A stretch of 11,781 nucleotides of DNA from an uncultured Lachnospiraceae bacterium (GCA_902784025.1 CACZTF010000209.1:1-11781), one strand, 5' to 3'. Counted from the first letter of the stretch, positions 1-7,819 are shown. Numbers and translations: made by a program. Notes: generated from the letters alone by a model not told the origin.

Positions 1-10
1 CCGGTAAATA

Positions 11-31
11 AGGAGATTATGAAAAAAAATG
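11..31 (+). promoter_or_regulatory. ychF ribosome binding site with decoy ATG and A8 run
   Basis: AGGAG occupies 11-15. A first ATG at 19-21 lies only 3 nt after it but is in the +1 frame relative to ychF. The true family start, ATG 29-31, lies 13 nt after it. Between the two ATGs is a run of eight A residues (22-29). Loss of a single A, or gain of two, would place the first ATG in frame with ychF. What is seen is the arrangement; any effect on initiation or slippage is inference. Confidence 0.5.
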
Positions 32-1123
32 AAATTAGGTATAGTAGGTCTGCCGAATGTCGGCAAAAGCACACTTTTTAACTCACTCACAAAAGCAGGA
101 GCAGATGCTGCAAATTATCCGTTTTGCACCATAGATCCAAACGTAGGCGTAGTACCTGTTCCGGATGAGCGTCTTGACAAGCTGGCAGCACTTTATAACT
201 CTGCTAAAGTTACTCCGGCGATAATTGAGTTCGTGGATATTGCGGGACTTGTTAAAGGAGCTTCTAAAGGAGAAGGTCTGGGTAACCAGTTTCTCGGAAA
301 CATACGTGAGGTAGATGCCATAGTGCATGTGGTACGCTGCTTCGAAAACAGTAATATCGTCCATGTAGACGGTTCCATAGATCCCCTTCGCGATATTGAG
401 ACGATAAACATGGAGCTTATATTTTCAGACATGGAGGTTCTTGAAAAACGTCTTGCAAAGCAGAAAAAAATAGCCATGTCTAATAAAGAAGCCGCTAAGG
501 ATGTGGATCTCATACAGAAGCTTTTGGAGCATCTTGAAAACGGATCTCTTGCAAAAAACTATCCTTTTGATGATGAAACTTCGGAGCTTGTAAAAGAATA
601 CAATCTCCTCACGATCAAACCCGTGATCTATGCCGCCAATGTTGAAGATGGTGACCTGGCTGATGACGGTTCTTCAAACCCCAATGTACAAAAGGTACGA
701 GAATATGCAAAAGAAACAGACAGCGAGGTTTATGTAGTATGCGCACAGATAGAAGCAGAGCTTTCAGATATGAGCGATGAAGATAAGAAGCTTTTCCTTG
801 AGGATCTGGGCGTTTCAGAGTCGGGACTTGACAAGATGATCACTGCAAGTTACAGGCTTCTGGGGCTTATAAGCTATCTTACAGCCGGCGAAACAGAAAC
901 AAGGGCATGGACCATAACAAAAGGAACAAAAGCCCCTCAGGCAGCCGGTAAGATACATACCGACTTCGAGAAGGGCTTTATAAAAGCAGAGGTTGTAAAC
1001 TGGAAAGAACTTCTGGACAGCGGATCTCTCCACGCCGCAAAAGAAAAGGGACTTGTCCGTATGGAAGGAAAGGACTATATCGTACAGGACGGAGATGTGA
1101 TCCTGTTCAGGTTTAATGTCTGA
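29..1123 (+). CDS. ychF: Redox-regulated ribosome-associated ATPase/GTPase YchF (OLA1 family)
   Basis: A complete 364-residue member of the universal YchF/OLA1 family (usual length about 363-367), a cytoplasmic P-loop NTPase that binds ribosomes and is linked to translation and oxidative-stress control. Visible motifs: the G1 P-loop GLPNVGKST (residues 7-15), the G3 motif DIAGL (70-74), and NVED (204-207) where ordinary GTPases have NKxD. The NxxE form is the family signature associated with ATP preference. A coiled-coil-like charged helical stretch lies near residues 125-170, and a C-terminal TGS domain runs from about 281 to 363. The ATG at 29 gives the canonical MKLGIVGLPNVGKS start; its AGGAG at 11-15 sits 13 nt away, which is long. 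It is the only plus-strand gene and converges on rpe, with the last 11 bp shared. The promoter lies outside the window. Identification is very secure; cellular role is from family knowledge. Confidence 0.97.
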   Translation: MKLGIVGLPNVGKSTLFNSLTKAGADAANYPFCTIDPNVGVVPVPDERLDKLAALYNSAKVTPAIIEFVDIAGLVKGASKGEGLGNQFLGNIREVDAIVHVVRCFENSNIVHVDGSIDPLRDIETINMELIFSDMEVLEKRLAKQKKIAMSNKEAAKDVDLIQKLLEHLENGSLAKNYPFDDETSELVKEYNLLTIKPVIYAANVEDGDLADDGSSNPNVQKVREYAKETDSEVYVVCAQIEAELSDMSDEDKKLFLEDLGVSESGLDKMITASYRLLGLISYLTAGETETRAWTITKGTKAPQAAGKIHTDFEKGFIKAEVVNWKELLDSGSLHAAKEKGLVRMEGKDYIVQDGDVILFRFNV

Positions 1124-1766
1124 TCAGATCTGCAAAGGCTTTTGTGCGTCCGGCAACATCACTGCCGAACACTGCTGAGCCTGCCACTATCACATCTGTT
1201 CCCGCATCCACGATATCCCTCACATTTTCGAGATTGATGCCGCCATCTATCTCAATGAGGATATCCAAGCCCTTTTGATCTATGATCCTGCGTAATTCAC
1301 GGACCTTATCCACCGTTTCGGGAATAAGCTTCTGCCCGCCGAATCCGGGTTCCACGCTCATTACAAGGATCATATCAATACAGGGCAGATACTCTTCTAT
1401 CTCTGATACAGGGGTTTGGGGCTTTATGGATAAAGCCGGTTTCATGCCGGCTTTTTTTATTTCACCGATAGTGGCCATGGTATCTTTACAGGCTTCAACG
1501 TGTACGGTAAGTATGTCTGCCCCCGCTTCTTTAAACTCTTGTATATAACGAATGGGTTCTTCTATCATCAGATGAACGTCAAACGGCTTATCCGTGGTCT
1601 TTCTGATGGACTTTATCACGGGCATGCCAAATGAGATACTGGGTACGAAAAGCCCGTCCATAACGTCTACATGGATCCAGTCAGCTCCTGCCTCAACAGT
1701 TTTTCTTATATCATTTCCCAGATCGGCAAAATCCGCCGATAATATCGAGGGTGCAAGTAGTGCCAT
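1113..1766 (-). CDS. rpe: Ribulose-phosphate 3-epimerase
   Basis: A 217-residue TIM-barrel enzyme, normal length for Rpe, that interconverts D-ribulose 5-phosphate and D-xylulose 5-phosphate in the cytosolic pentose phosphate pathway. The family signature is complete: LAPSILSADFADLG at residues 4-17, IHVDVMDG (31-38) with metal/catalytic residues H32 and D34, DVHLM (63-67) with H65, the phosphate-loop region MSVEPGFGGQ (136-145), EIDGG (172-176) with D174, and VAGSAVFG (194-201). The start is ATG 1766 because AAAGGAG stands 5 nt upstream; an open frame to 1859 gives a 31-residue extension with no family similarity. It is the last gene of the minus-strand cluster, 49 nt after rsgA. In Bacillus subtilis thiN follows rpe; here the convergent ychF replaces it, and the coding ends overlap by 11 bp. 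Confidence 0.97.
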   Translation of the reverse strand: MALLAPSILSADFADLGNDIRKTVEAGADWIHVDVMDGLFVPSISFGMPVIKSIRKTTDKPFDVHLMIEEPIRYIQEFKEAGADILTVHVEACKDTMATIGEIKKAGMKPALSIKPQTPVSEIEEYLPCIDMILVMSVEPGFGGQKLIPETVDKVRELRRIIDQKGLDILIEIDGGINLENVRDIVDAGTDVIVAGSAVFGSDVAGRTKAFADLIRH

Positions 1767-1815
1767 TTTATCTCCTTTTATCATATTAAGATATTTATCT
1801 GTTTTATGTGCAATT

Positions 1816-2703
1816 TTAATTATTTTTTCTGTTGCTGAGTTCTTCAAAAAATACGGCATAGCTTTTGTATCGCTCTTCCGGTATCGATCCCTGTTCCAAA
1901 GCTTTCTTCACGGCACAATCCGGTTCGTGAAGATGCGTACACATATCGAAGCGGCATTTTCCTTCATATTCCCTGAATTCTTTGAAATAATATTTCAGAT
2001 CCTCAGGAGATATATCCGGAATATCCAGTGACGTAAAGCCAGGAGTATCCGCTGCAAATGTATCTTTGTCTATATGGAACAGCTCAGTATGCCTGGTGGT
2101 ATGCTTTCCCCGTCCTATCCTGGAGACCTCTCCGGTCTCCATGGATGCCTCAGGGAACATCTCATTGATCAATGATGATTTGCCGGTACCGGATGGTCCT
2201 GTCAGTACAACGGTCTTTCCTTTTATATGCTGCTTTAATTCATTTACTCCATTGCCTTTACAGGCGCTTGTGAACAAAAGCTTTACTCCGCTGCGGTCGT
2301 ATCTGTTTTTTATTTCATTGACGATATCATTTGCAGCTTCATCTGTTTTGTTCAGACATATACAAACAGGAATCTCATGATAATCGAAAAAAAGCAGTAT
2401 TTTATCTAACAGCAGATATTTTATCGCAGGTTTTGAAGCCGACACGACTATGACTGCTTCGTCGATATTGGCACAAGCAGGTCTTATAATCTGATTTTTT
2501 CTCGGGAGTATTTCTTCAACATTTCCCTCAAGATCAGCTTCATCCGTTATCCTGAACATACAGTCATCACCCGGAAGAGGTTTTATCCCGAGACTGCGAA
2601 AAAGGCCTTTCGCTTTGCATGCAAAAAGACCTTTTTCCTCAGACTGCACGTAATAAAAGCCTGCAATCCCTTTTATTATTTTTCCTTTCAGGATATTGTT
2701 CAT
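1816..2703 (-). CDS. rsgA: Circularly permuted small-ribosomal-subunit GTPase RsgA
   Basis: A 295-residue RsgA (YjeQ/CpgA) GTPase that acts as a late 30S maturation checkpoint. Domain order: N-terminal OB fold (about 1-65), then a circularly permuted GTPase with G4 NKTD (118-121) before G1 GPSGTGKS (169-176), the G2 region GRGKHTTR (197-204) and G3 DTPG (219-222), then a zinc domain with C250, C255, H257 and C263. Permuted order plus the Cys/His knuckle is diagnostic. ATG 2703 is chosen since proteins of the family begin with a short basic stretch before the OB fold; the open frame to 2772 overlaps prkC. It starts 10 nt after the prkC stop with a poor ribosome binding site, suggesting coupled translation. 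The B. subtilis orthologue CpgA is phosphorylated by PrkC and dephosphorylated by PrpC, which matches the adjacency here. Confidence 0.96.
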   Translation of the reverse strand: MNNILKGKIIKGIAGFYYVQSEEKGLFACKAKGLFRSLGIKPLPGDDCMFRITDEADLEGNVEEILPRKNQIIRPACANIDEAVIVVSASKPAIKYLLLDKILLFFDYHEIPVCICLNKTDEAANDIVNEIKNRYDRSGVKLLFTSACKGNGVNELKQHIKGKTVVLTGPSGTGKSSLINEMFPEASMETGEVSRIGRGKHTTRHTELFHIDKDTFAADTPGFTSLDIPDISPEDLKYYFKEFREYEGKCRFDMCTHLHEPDCAVKKALEQGSIPEERYKSYAVFFEELSNRKNN

Positions 2704-2713
2704 AACGATCTTA

Positions 2714-4561
2714 TCATTCAGAAGCCTCTTCGGTTTCCGGTCCGGGAGCCTCGGTAGTCTCAGGCTCAGCATCAGTCTTCACTGTAATGGTAACAGTTGA
2801 TCCCTTCTCCATGACAGTACCGGAGTAAGGATTCTGATATACTACATTTCCTACTGTTCCTGAAGCATCTGAAACATATCTTACATTGTATGACAGACCC
2901 ACATCGGAAAGGGCACTTATGGCCGCTGACTCGGACATCCCCACGACTGTAGGTACGGTAGCATTATTACCGCTCTCAGATGAGGTCTCCGTAGGTGCAG
3001 TGGTAGACTCTGTAGTAGGCGGTGCAGTTGTGGTAGTGGTAGCCTCAGTGGTCTGCAGACCGCGGCTGACTGTAAGATTCACTGTTTTTCCGCTCTTTAT
3101 CTCTTCACCGGCCTTGGGTGACATGCTTATTACATTACCAAAAGGAGCCTCATTATACTCATGATTGATCTTATATTTCAGCTCAAATCCTTCTTCAGAA
3201 AGCTCATTTATCTTTTCCAGAGCCTCATTCTCTGTAAGTCCTACAAGATCCGGCAGTTTCTTGCTCTTAACCTCTGCGGTAGTGGGCTTGACCAGTTCTA
3301 TCTTAACAGTTGATCCTTTATCCACCATCGATCCGGCTTCAGGATCCTGGGATCCTATCTCTCCGGAATCCGCATTGCTCTTTACAATGAACCCTGCTTC
3401 TTCAAGTATCTTCGTAGCTTCCTCTACTGTCTTACCCTTGACATCAGGTACTTTTACCTGTTCTACGGTGGCCTCTGTAGACCCGGTAGTCTCAGGGGTG
3501 CCGAAAATAGAGCCTGTCTGGGCATACCTTACGGCAAAGAATATAACAACCAGGGCAAGAGCTGCTGCGATACCAATACCTATCCATTTCAGGATGCTGT
3601 CCATCCTGGGATTACGCTCATTGCTTATATCCTCTATATCTTCTTCTAATCCGTCTTCAGTGTTTTCTCCCCTCTCATCTGCCCGGACATTATCAGCTCT
3701 GCCCGCACCTACAGGCGGAATAGTTACGAAATCACCTTCCGGATCCTGAAGTGCTCTTTTCAGGTCGGCGATCAGCTCTCCTGCACTTTGATATCTCTGA
3801 TCTGTTTTCTTTCTTGTACACTTCTGGACTATCCTGTCTACGCTTTTGGGTATTCCCGAGAGCTTTTCAGAGGGCGGCATTATCTCATCCTGTATATGAT
3901 GGACCGCCACTGCCACTGTGGTATCCCCGTCAAACGGCACATCTCCCGTAAGCATCTCGAAAAGAGTGATACCAAATGAATAAATATCGCTTCTCTCGTC
4001 CGAATATCCTCCCCTTGCCTGTTCCGGAGACATGTAGTGCACCGACCCCATGGCAGAGGTGCTGACCGTGGTGGTAGAAGTTGCTGCTTTCGCAATACCG
4101 AAATCCGTTACCTTTACCTTGCCTTCTTTGGATATAATGATATTCTGAGGCTTAATATCTCTGTGGACTATATGATGGGCATGGGCTGCAGCCATACCGT
4201 TTGCCACCTGTATAGCTATGCTCAATGCCTCTTTGTAAGGAAGATGACCTTTTTTCTCAATATATTTTTTCAGAGAAATACCCTCTACGAGCTCCAGTAC
4301 GATAAACTGAATATCGTCGTCATTTCCTACGTCATATACCCCTACTACATTAGGATGGGAAAGGCCTGCAACAGAACGCGCTTCCTGGCGGAATTTCGTT
4401 ACAAACTGCTCATCTTCTCTGTATTCCCTTTTCAAAACCTTTATGGCTACATAGCGGTTAAGCTTGGAATCCATGGCACGGTATACATCAGCCATACCTC
4501 CCGTACCTATCCGCTCTATTATCTCATATCTGCCCGTAAGTACAGTTCCTTTGTTTAACAT
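2714..4561 (-). CDS. prkC: PASTA-domain membrane Ser/Thr protein kinase (PrkC/Stk1/PknB type)
   Basis: A 615-residue transmembrane Ser/Thr kinase. The cytoplasmic N-terminal Hanks-type kinase (about 11-270) has the glycine loop GTGGMADVY (19-27), K41 in VAIK, E60, HRD at 133-135, DFG at 153-155, a Thr/Ser-rich activation loop (161-172) and the SPE motif (178-180). An acidic juxtamembrane region (about 271-320) leads to one membrane helix (about 325-346). Outside lie three PASTA domains (about 369-426, 434-500, 535-596), which in this family bind muropeptides or lipid II. PASTA2 and PASTA3 are separated by a roughly 32-residue low-complexity Thr/Ser/Pro/Glu linker (502-534), and the protein ends in a Glu/Thr/Pro-rich tail. 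It starts 7 nt after stp, whose last codons supply AGGAAGG. Known family roles are germination, wall homeostasis and translation control; targets here are inferred. Confidence 0.96.
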   Translation of the reverse strand: MLNKGTVLTGRYEIIERIGTGGMADVYRAMDSKLNRYVAIKVLKREYREDEQFVTKFRQEARSVAGLSHPNVVGVYDVGNDDDIQFIVLELVEGISLKKYIEKKGHLPYKEALSIAIQVANGMAAAHAHHIVHRDIKPQNIIISKEGKVKVTDFGIAKAATSTTTVSTSAMGSVHYMSPEQARGGYSDERSDIYSFGITLFEMLTGDVPFDGDTTVAVAVHHIQDEIMPPSEKLSGIPKSVDRIVQKCTRKKTDQRYQSAGELIADLKRALQDPEGDFVTIPPVGAGRADNVRADERGENTEDGLEEDIEDISNERNPRMDSILKWIGIGIAAALALVVIFFAVRYAQTGSIFGTPETTGSTEATVEQVKVPDVKGKTVEEATKILEEAGFIVKSNADSGEIGSQDPEAGSMVDKGSTVKIELVKPTTAEVKSKKLPDLVGLTENEALEKINELSEEGFELKYKINHEYNEAPFGNVISMSPKAGEEIKSGKTVNLTVSRGLQTTEATTTTTAPPTTESTTAPTETSSESGNNATVPTVVGMSESAAISALSDVGLSYNVRYVSDASGTVGNVVYQNPYSGTVMEKGSTVTITVKTDAEPETTEAPGPETEEASE

Positions 4562-4568
4562 ATGATCA

Positions 4569-5300
4569 TTACCTTCCTATTTCCGGATCTATAAGCAGCG
4601 CAGTTATGTTATCCTTGCCGCCTGCTTCATTTGCCTCGATTATCAGCTCGTCCACCGCCTCATCTACAGAGCCGGATCGTTTTATAAGTCTTGCTATCTT
4701 ACTGTCGTCCAGCATATTCGTGAGACCGTCACTGCACATGAGTATCTTTATCCCCGGATCCAGATCCGCCGAAAAGATCTCGGGTGTGACCGACTCGCTT
4801 GCGCCGATAGCCCTTGTGATTATGTTTTTGTTCACATGGGTCTTGGCTTCTTCTTTTTCGAGCTGTCCCCTCAGCACCATCTCTTCCACGAGTGAATGGT
4901 CTCTTGTTACCTGGCAAATATCATCACCGATAAGATAAAGACGGCTGTCTCCTACATTTGCTACCTTAAGTGTGTTTCCCTGGATGGTAGCTGCAACAAG
5001 GGTCGTCCCCATCCCCTCATAATCGTCCGACTCCCCGGCTTTCTTCAAAAGCAGAGAATTCACCTGGGTGACTGCTTCTGTAAGGATCGTAACTGTGTCT
5101 GTATATTCATAACTTCTGACCAACTGCACAAACGTCTCCACCGTAAACCTGGAGGCCATATCTCCTGCCCTGTGACCGCCCATTCCGTCGGCTACAAGAA
5201 AGAGGTTGTCCAGACTTCCCACCGGTTCCTGTGTAAAGAAATAAAAATCCTGATTATCACTTCTCGTACGCCCGACATCAGTCCTTGCTTGTACTTTCAT
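4569..5300 (-). CDS. stp: PP2C-family Ser/Thr protein phosphatase (PrpC/Stp)
   Basis: A 243-residue cytoplasmic metal-dependent phosphatase of the bacterial PrpC/Stp type that removes phosphate from PrkC and its substrates. Motifs in order: RSDNQD (13-18), LFLVADGMGGHRAG (33-46) with metal ligand D38, GMGTT (96-100), VGDSRLYL (116-123), TRDHS (132-136), CSDGL (189-193) with D191, and GGKDN (227-231) with D230. The set of metal-binding aspartates is complete and the length is usual (240-255), so it should be active. The first 23 nt overlap the 3' end of rlmN, and its AAGGAGG sits about 13 nt before ATG 5300 inside rlmN, which points to coupled translation. prkC follows after 7 nt, giving the usual phosphatase-kinase pair. 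Confidence 0.96.
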   Translation of the reverse strand: MKVQARTDVGRTRSDNQDFYFFTQEPVGSLDNLFLVADGMGGHRAGDMASRFTVETFVQLVRSYEYTDTVTILTEAVTQVNSLLLKKAGESDDYEGMGTTLVAATIQGNTLKVANVGDSRLYLIGDDICQVTRDHSLVEEMVLRGQLEKEEAKTHVNKNIITRAIGASESVTPEIFSADLDPGIKILMCSDGLTNMLDDSKIARLIKRSGSVDEAVDELIIEANEAGGKDNITALLIDPEIGR

Positions 5301-6381
5301 ATAAAGGAAATCTCCTCCTTAATTGTCCGCAGGCTCCGTCAATGTCCTGCCCCAACACTCTTCTAATAGTAACATTTATCAGATTTTTTTCAAGTTTTTT
5401 TCTGAATTTATCTGCGTTTACCACAGATGTTTTTTTGAAATCCCTTTCATCGACCGGGTTGATATTTATAAGATTTACATGACAGTTCAGATGTTTTATC
5501 TTTCCTGCCAGTTCGTCTGCATTTTCTTCACTGTCATTTACACCTGACATAAGAGCGTATTCAAAGGTGATACGTCGTCCGGTGGTCTTAAAATAATCAT
5601 CACAGGCTTTTAACAGATTGTCGTAGTGATATTTTTCTGCGACCGGCATGATGGTCTTTCTTATTTTGTCATTCGGAGCATGAAGGGAAACTGCCAGTGT
5701 CAAAGGCAGCTTGTATGATGAAAGTTTTATCATCTGCGGGATGATACCGCAGGTGGATATGGTGATATTCCTGATACTGAGATTCAATCCTTTTTCATTA
5801 TTTATGATCCCGATAAACTTAAGTGTGTTATCGAGATTCATCAAAGGCTCACCGGTCCCCATGACCGTTACATTATCGATCCTCTCCCCGGTTTCGTCCT
5901 GTATACGGTAAACCTGGTCGAGCATCTCAGCCGGTGTCAGGTTTCTTACAAAACCTCCTATGGCAGAGGCACAGAACCGGCACCCCATGGCACATCCGGC
6001 CTGGGATGAGATACACACCGAATTGCCGTGCTTATATTTCATAAAAACGCTTTCTATCCTCTGACCGTCATGAAGCTCCCAAAGATATTTCCTTGTTCCG
6101 TCAGTTTTCGAGACCTGTTCCTTAAGCTTTTTTAATACTGTAAATGAAGTTTCGGACTTAAGCCTGTCTCTCAGCGTTTTTGAAAGATCACTCATTTCAT
6201 CAATGTCTTTGACAAGACGCTGATGCATCCATCTGAAAAGCTGTCCTGCACGGAATCTTTTCTCTCCCATATCCGTAAGGAGCTGTTCCAGCTCATCTGT
6301 GGTCATGGACTTTATGTCCGGACAGGAACAGCTATCCCTGTATTCCGGTAAAACTTCCTGTTTTTCGTCTTGTCTTGTCAT
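5278..6381 (-). CDS. rlmN: Dual-specificity 23S rRNA/tRNA adenine-C2 methyltransferase RlmN (radical SAM)
   Basis: From ATG 6381 the protein is 367 residues, a little longer than the usual 340-360. RlmN makes m2A2503 in 23S rRNA and m2A37 in some tRNAs by radical SAM chemistry. The 4Fe-4S motif CX3CX2C is C130, C134 and C137. C351 in DGACGQLRRRF corresponds to the methyl-carrying cysteine and C123 to the resolving cysteine; both are present. Also visible are VMGTGEPLMN (173-182), ISTCGI (208-213) and SLHAPND (232-238). The N-terminal helical RNA-binding domain begins near the DIKSMTTDEL segment, after a roughly 20-residue leader rich in charged residues and two cysteines. GGAGG lies 13 nt before ATG 6381, while the upstream ATG 6417 has no ribosome binding site. 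Its 3' end overlaps stp by 23 nt. Confidence 0.96.
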   Translation of the reverse strand: MTRQDEKQEVLPEYRDSCSCPDIKSMTTDELEQLLTDMGEKRFRAGQLFRWMHQRLVKDIDEMSDLSKTLRDRLKSETSFTVLKKLKEQVSKTDGTRKYLWELHDGQRIESVFMKYKHGNSVCISSQAGCAMGCRFCASAIGGFVRNLTPAEMLDQVYRIQDETGERIDNVTVMGTGEPLMNLDNTLKFIGIINNEKGLNLSIRNITISTCGIIPQMIKLSSYKLPLTLAVSLHAPNDKIRKTIMPVAEKYHYDNLLKACDDYFKTTGRRITFEYALMSGVNDSEENADELAGKIKHLNCHVNLININPVDERDFKKTSVVNADKFRKKLEKNLINVTIRRVLGQDIDGACGQLRRRFPLYESTSKD

Positions 6382-6407
6382 ACTAAAAAACAGACCTCCG
6401 ACGTGTA

Positions 6408-6416
6408 AATATAGCA
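6408..6416 (-). promoter_or_regulatory. Possible extended -10 promoter element upstream of rlmN
   Basis: On the minus strand the 112-bp gap between rsmB and rlmN carries TGCTATATT, which fits an extended -10 box (TGnTATAAT-like), about 27 nt before the rlmN start codon. No convincing -35 box is present at 17 nt; a TTCACA occurs at a spacing of about 20 nt. It may provide an internal promoter for rlmN-stp-prkC-rsgA-rpe. This rests on pattern match only. Confidence 0.3.
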
Positions 6417-6464
6417 TTGAACTGTGACATGGATGTGAATATTCTTTTTATTCTTAATGACCAT

Positions 6465-6493
6465 CTGCAGATGATATCATCCCGTATCTGCAG
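6465..6493 (-). other. Stem-loop directly after the rsmB stop codon
   Basis: CTGCAGAT at 6465-6472 and ATCTGCAG at 6486-6493 form a perfect 8-bp stem around a 13-nt loop, beginning on the base next to the rsmB stop codon. The left arm is itself part of a 12-bp palindrome (6462-6473), and a further 10-bp palindrome (6471-6480) overlaps it. No run of U follows on the minus strand, so it is not a standard intrinsic terminator. It could be an mRNA-stabilising or processing hairpin, or a protein binding site. Confidence 0.45.
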
Positions 6494-7819
6494 CTATTTT
6501 ATCCTCTTAAAGACTGCCGTGTAAAACCCATCCGTATCTCCGTCTATCCCCGGAAACCACTGGCGCTCAAAAATCTTCTCAAATCTCTCTACTGATACCA
6601 GCCGGGCATTGTCCTTATTTTCCAAATAGTCGATGGTACATGTGGAATATATAAGGCGTCCCCCTTTTTTTACATATCTTTCTGCGTTTTTCAGGATATC
6701 CCTTTGAAGTGATACAAGCTCTTTTATACCGTCAGGCTGCAGATGTAAGGCTATATCCGGCTTTCTCCCGATGATGCCGGTCCCGGAACATGGAACGTCT
6801 GCTATCACACAATCAAAACTTTCTTCCAGTTCCGGATCAAAAACAGCCGCATCCGCCTCCGATACAGATACTTCTTTCAGCTTCAGCCGGCGCACATTCT
6901 CACGTATAAGACCGGTCTTGTGTATGCTTATATCTTTGCTCTCTACCACAGCCCCTGCCATTGCTGCACCTATGGTCTTTCCCCCGGGAGCCGCACACAG
7001 ATCGAGCACCTTTTCTCCGGGCATAAATCCTGAAGCCTCACCGGAAAGGATACTTCCTGTGTCCTGCACATAAAAAAGCCCGTCATTAAATGATTGAAGG
7101 CTGTCTATACTGTCATAACCGGTAATGTTAAAGGCGTATCCGGGTAAAACCGGATCTTTTGTCACGGTCACTCCCTCTTTTTTTAATTTTTCTTCAAGCT
7201 CTGAAGGTGTTATCAGCAGAGTATTGCAGCGTATGGTAAGGGGACGTCTTTTTCTTAATCCTGCCAAAACCTCTCCTGTCTTCGGATTAAGAGAGATCTC
7301 TGTTTTATTATCTGATCCCCCGTATCTGTCCAGGGTATCTGATATCATTGTTATGATATGATCCGGCAGGGAATACTCCAGAGAAAGCCTGCAAAGACCA
7401 TCACCATTGATGGCAGGAAGGTCATTCCTGTTTCGTGCAATGTTGCGGAGCACTCCGTTAATAAAGCCTTTAAGACCTTTCTGCGGAGATCTCTCAACTA
7501 TGCGCACGGCCTCATTTACCACAGCGTGATCCGGAATATTCTCCATAAATATCAGCTGGTATACCGACATCTCCAAAAGCGTTGCTATAAACGGTTTCAG
7601 TTTATTAACCGGCTTTCCCGTGAATACGGTTATGATATGATCTAAATAGATATAGTTTTCAAGAGTTCCGTACACAAGTGCGGTTATAAAGCTCCGTGTC
7701 TTTTTTTCGGGTCTTGCTCCTTCCTTCATATAGGCCGGCATGTTTTGCAGAGCGGTCTGGCTGGGGACACCTTTTTTTATATCTGTCAGTATATCCAGAG
7801 CAGTTTTTCTTTCATTCAT
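6494..7819 (-). CDS. rsmB: 16S rRNA (cytosine-967-C5) methyltransferase RsmB
   Basis: A 441-residue RsmB (Sun/Fmu), usual length. It methylates C967 (E. coli numbering) of 16S rRNA using S-adenosylmethionine. The N-terminal NusB-like RNA-binding helical domain spans about 1-135. The NOL1/NOP2/Sun methyltransferase domain has the SAM loop DLCAAPGGKT (273-282), motif IV DVPCSGTG (341-348) with C344, and motif VI YSTCTI (391-396) with C394. Both cysteines of the m5C mechanism are present. The start at ATG 7819 is fixed by an in-frame TGA 9 nt upstream of that ATG; the ribosome binding site is weak and A-rich. A possible 14-codon open frame in the 73-nt gap before it ends across the rsmB start codon. 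The gene lies between the zinc protease and rlmN, the usual Firmicute order. Confidence 0.96.
   Translation of the reverse strand: MNERKTALDILTDIKKGVPSQTALQNMPAYMKEGARPEKKTRSFITALVYGTLENYIYLDHIITVFTGKPVNKLKPFIATLLEMSVYQLIFMENIPDHAVVNEAVRIVERSPQKGLKGFINGVLRNIARNRNDLPAINGDGLCRLSLEYSLPDHIITMISDTLDRYGGSDNKTEISLNPKTGEVLAGLRKRRPLTIRCNTLLITPSELEEKLKKEGVTVTKDPVLPGYAFNITGYDSIDSLQSFNDGLFYVQDTGSILSGEASGFMPGEKVLDLCAAPGGKTIGAAMAGAVVESKDISIHKTGLIRENVRRLKLKEVSVSEADAAVFDPELEESFDCVIADVPCSGTGIIGRKPDIALHLQPDGIKELVSLQRDILKNAERYVKKGGRLIYSTCTIDYLENKDNARLVSVERFEKIFERQWFPGIDGDTDGFYTAVFKRIK

Noticed and set aside
1100..1160. Bidirectional terminator between ychF and rpe
   Set aside because: Only short arms such as ACAGGA/TCCTGT and small palindromes are present, with no U-run on either strand, so a terminator cannot be supported.
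1767..1859. N-terminal extension of Rpe from ATG 1859
   Set aside because: Would overlap rsgA by 44 bp and adds 31 residues unlike Rpe; a good ribosome binding site sits before ATG 1766.
3165..3749. 194-residue plus-strand open frame opposite prkC
   Set aside because: Antisense shadow of the PASTA and juxtamembrane coding region; Ser/Thr/Pro-rich composition follows from the opposite strand, and no ribosome binding site supports it.
4037..4558. 173-residue plus-strand open frame opposite the kinase domain
   Set aside because: Antisense to conserved kinase motifs, starts inside codons of the activation loop, no ribosome binding site or known family pattern.
6382..6417. N-terminal extension of RlmN from ATG 6417
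   Set aside because: No ribosome binding site precedes 6417, whereas GGAGG lies upstream of ATG 6381; the GGAGG would fall inside the extended frame.
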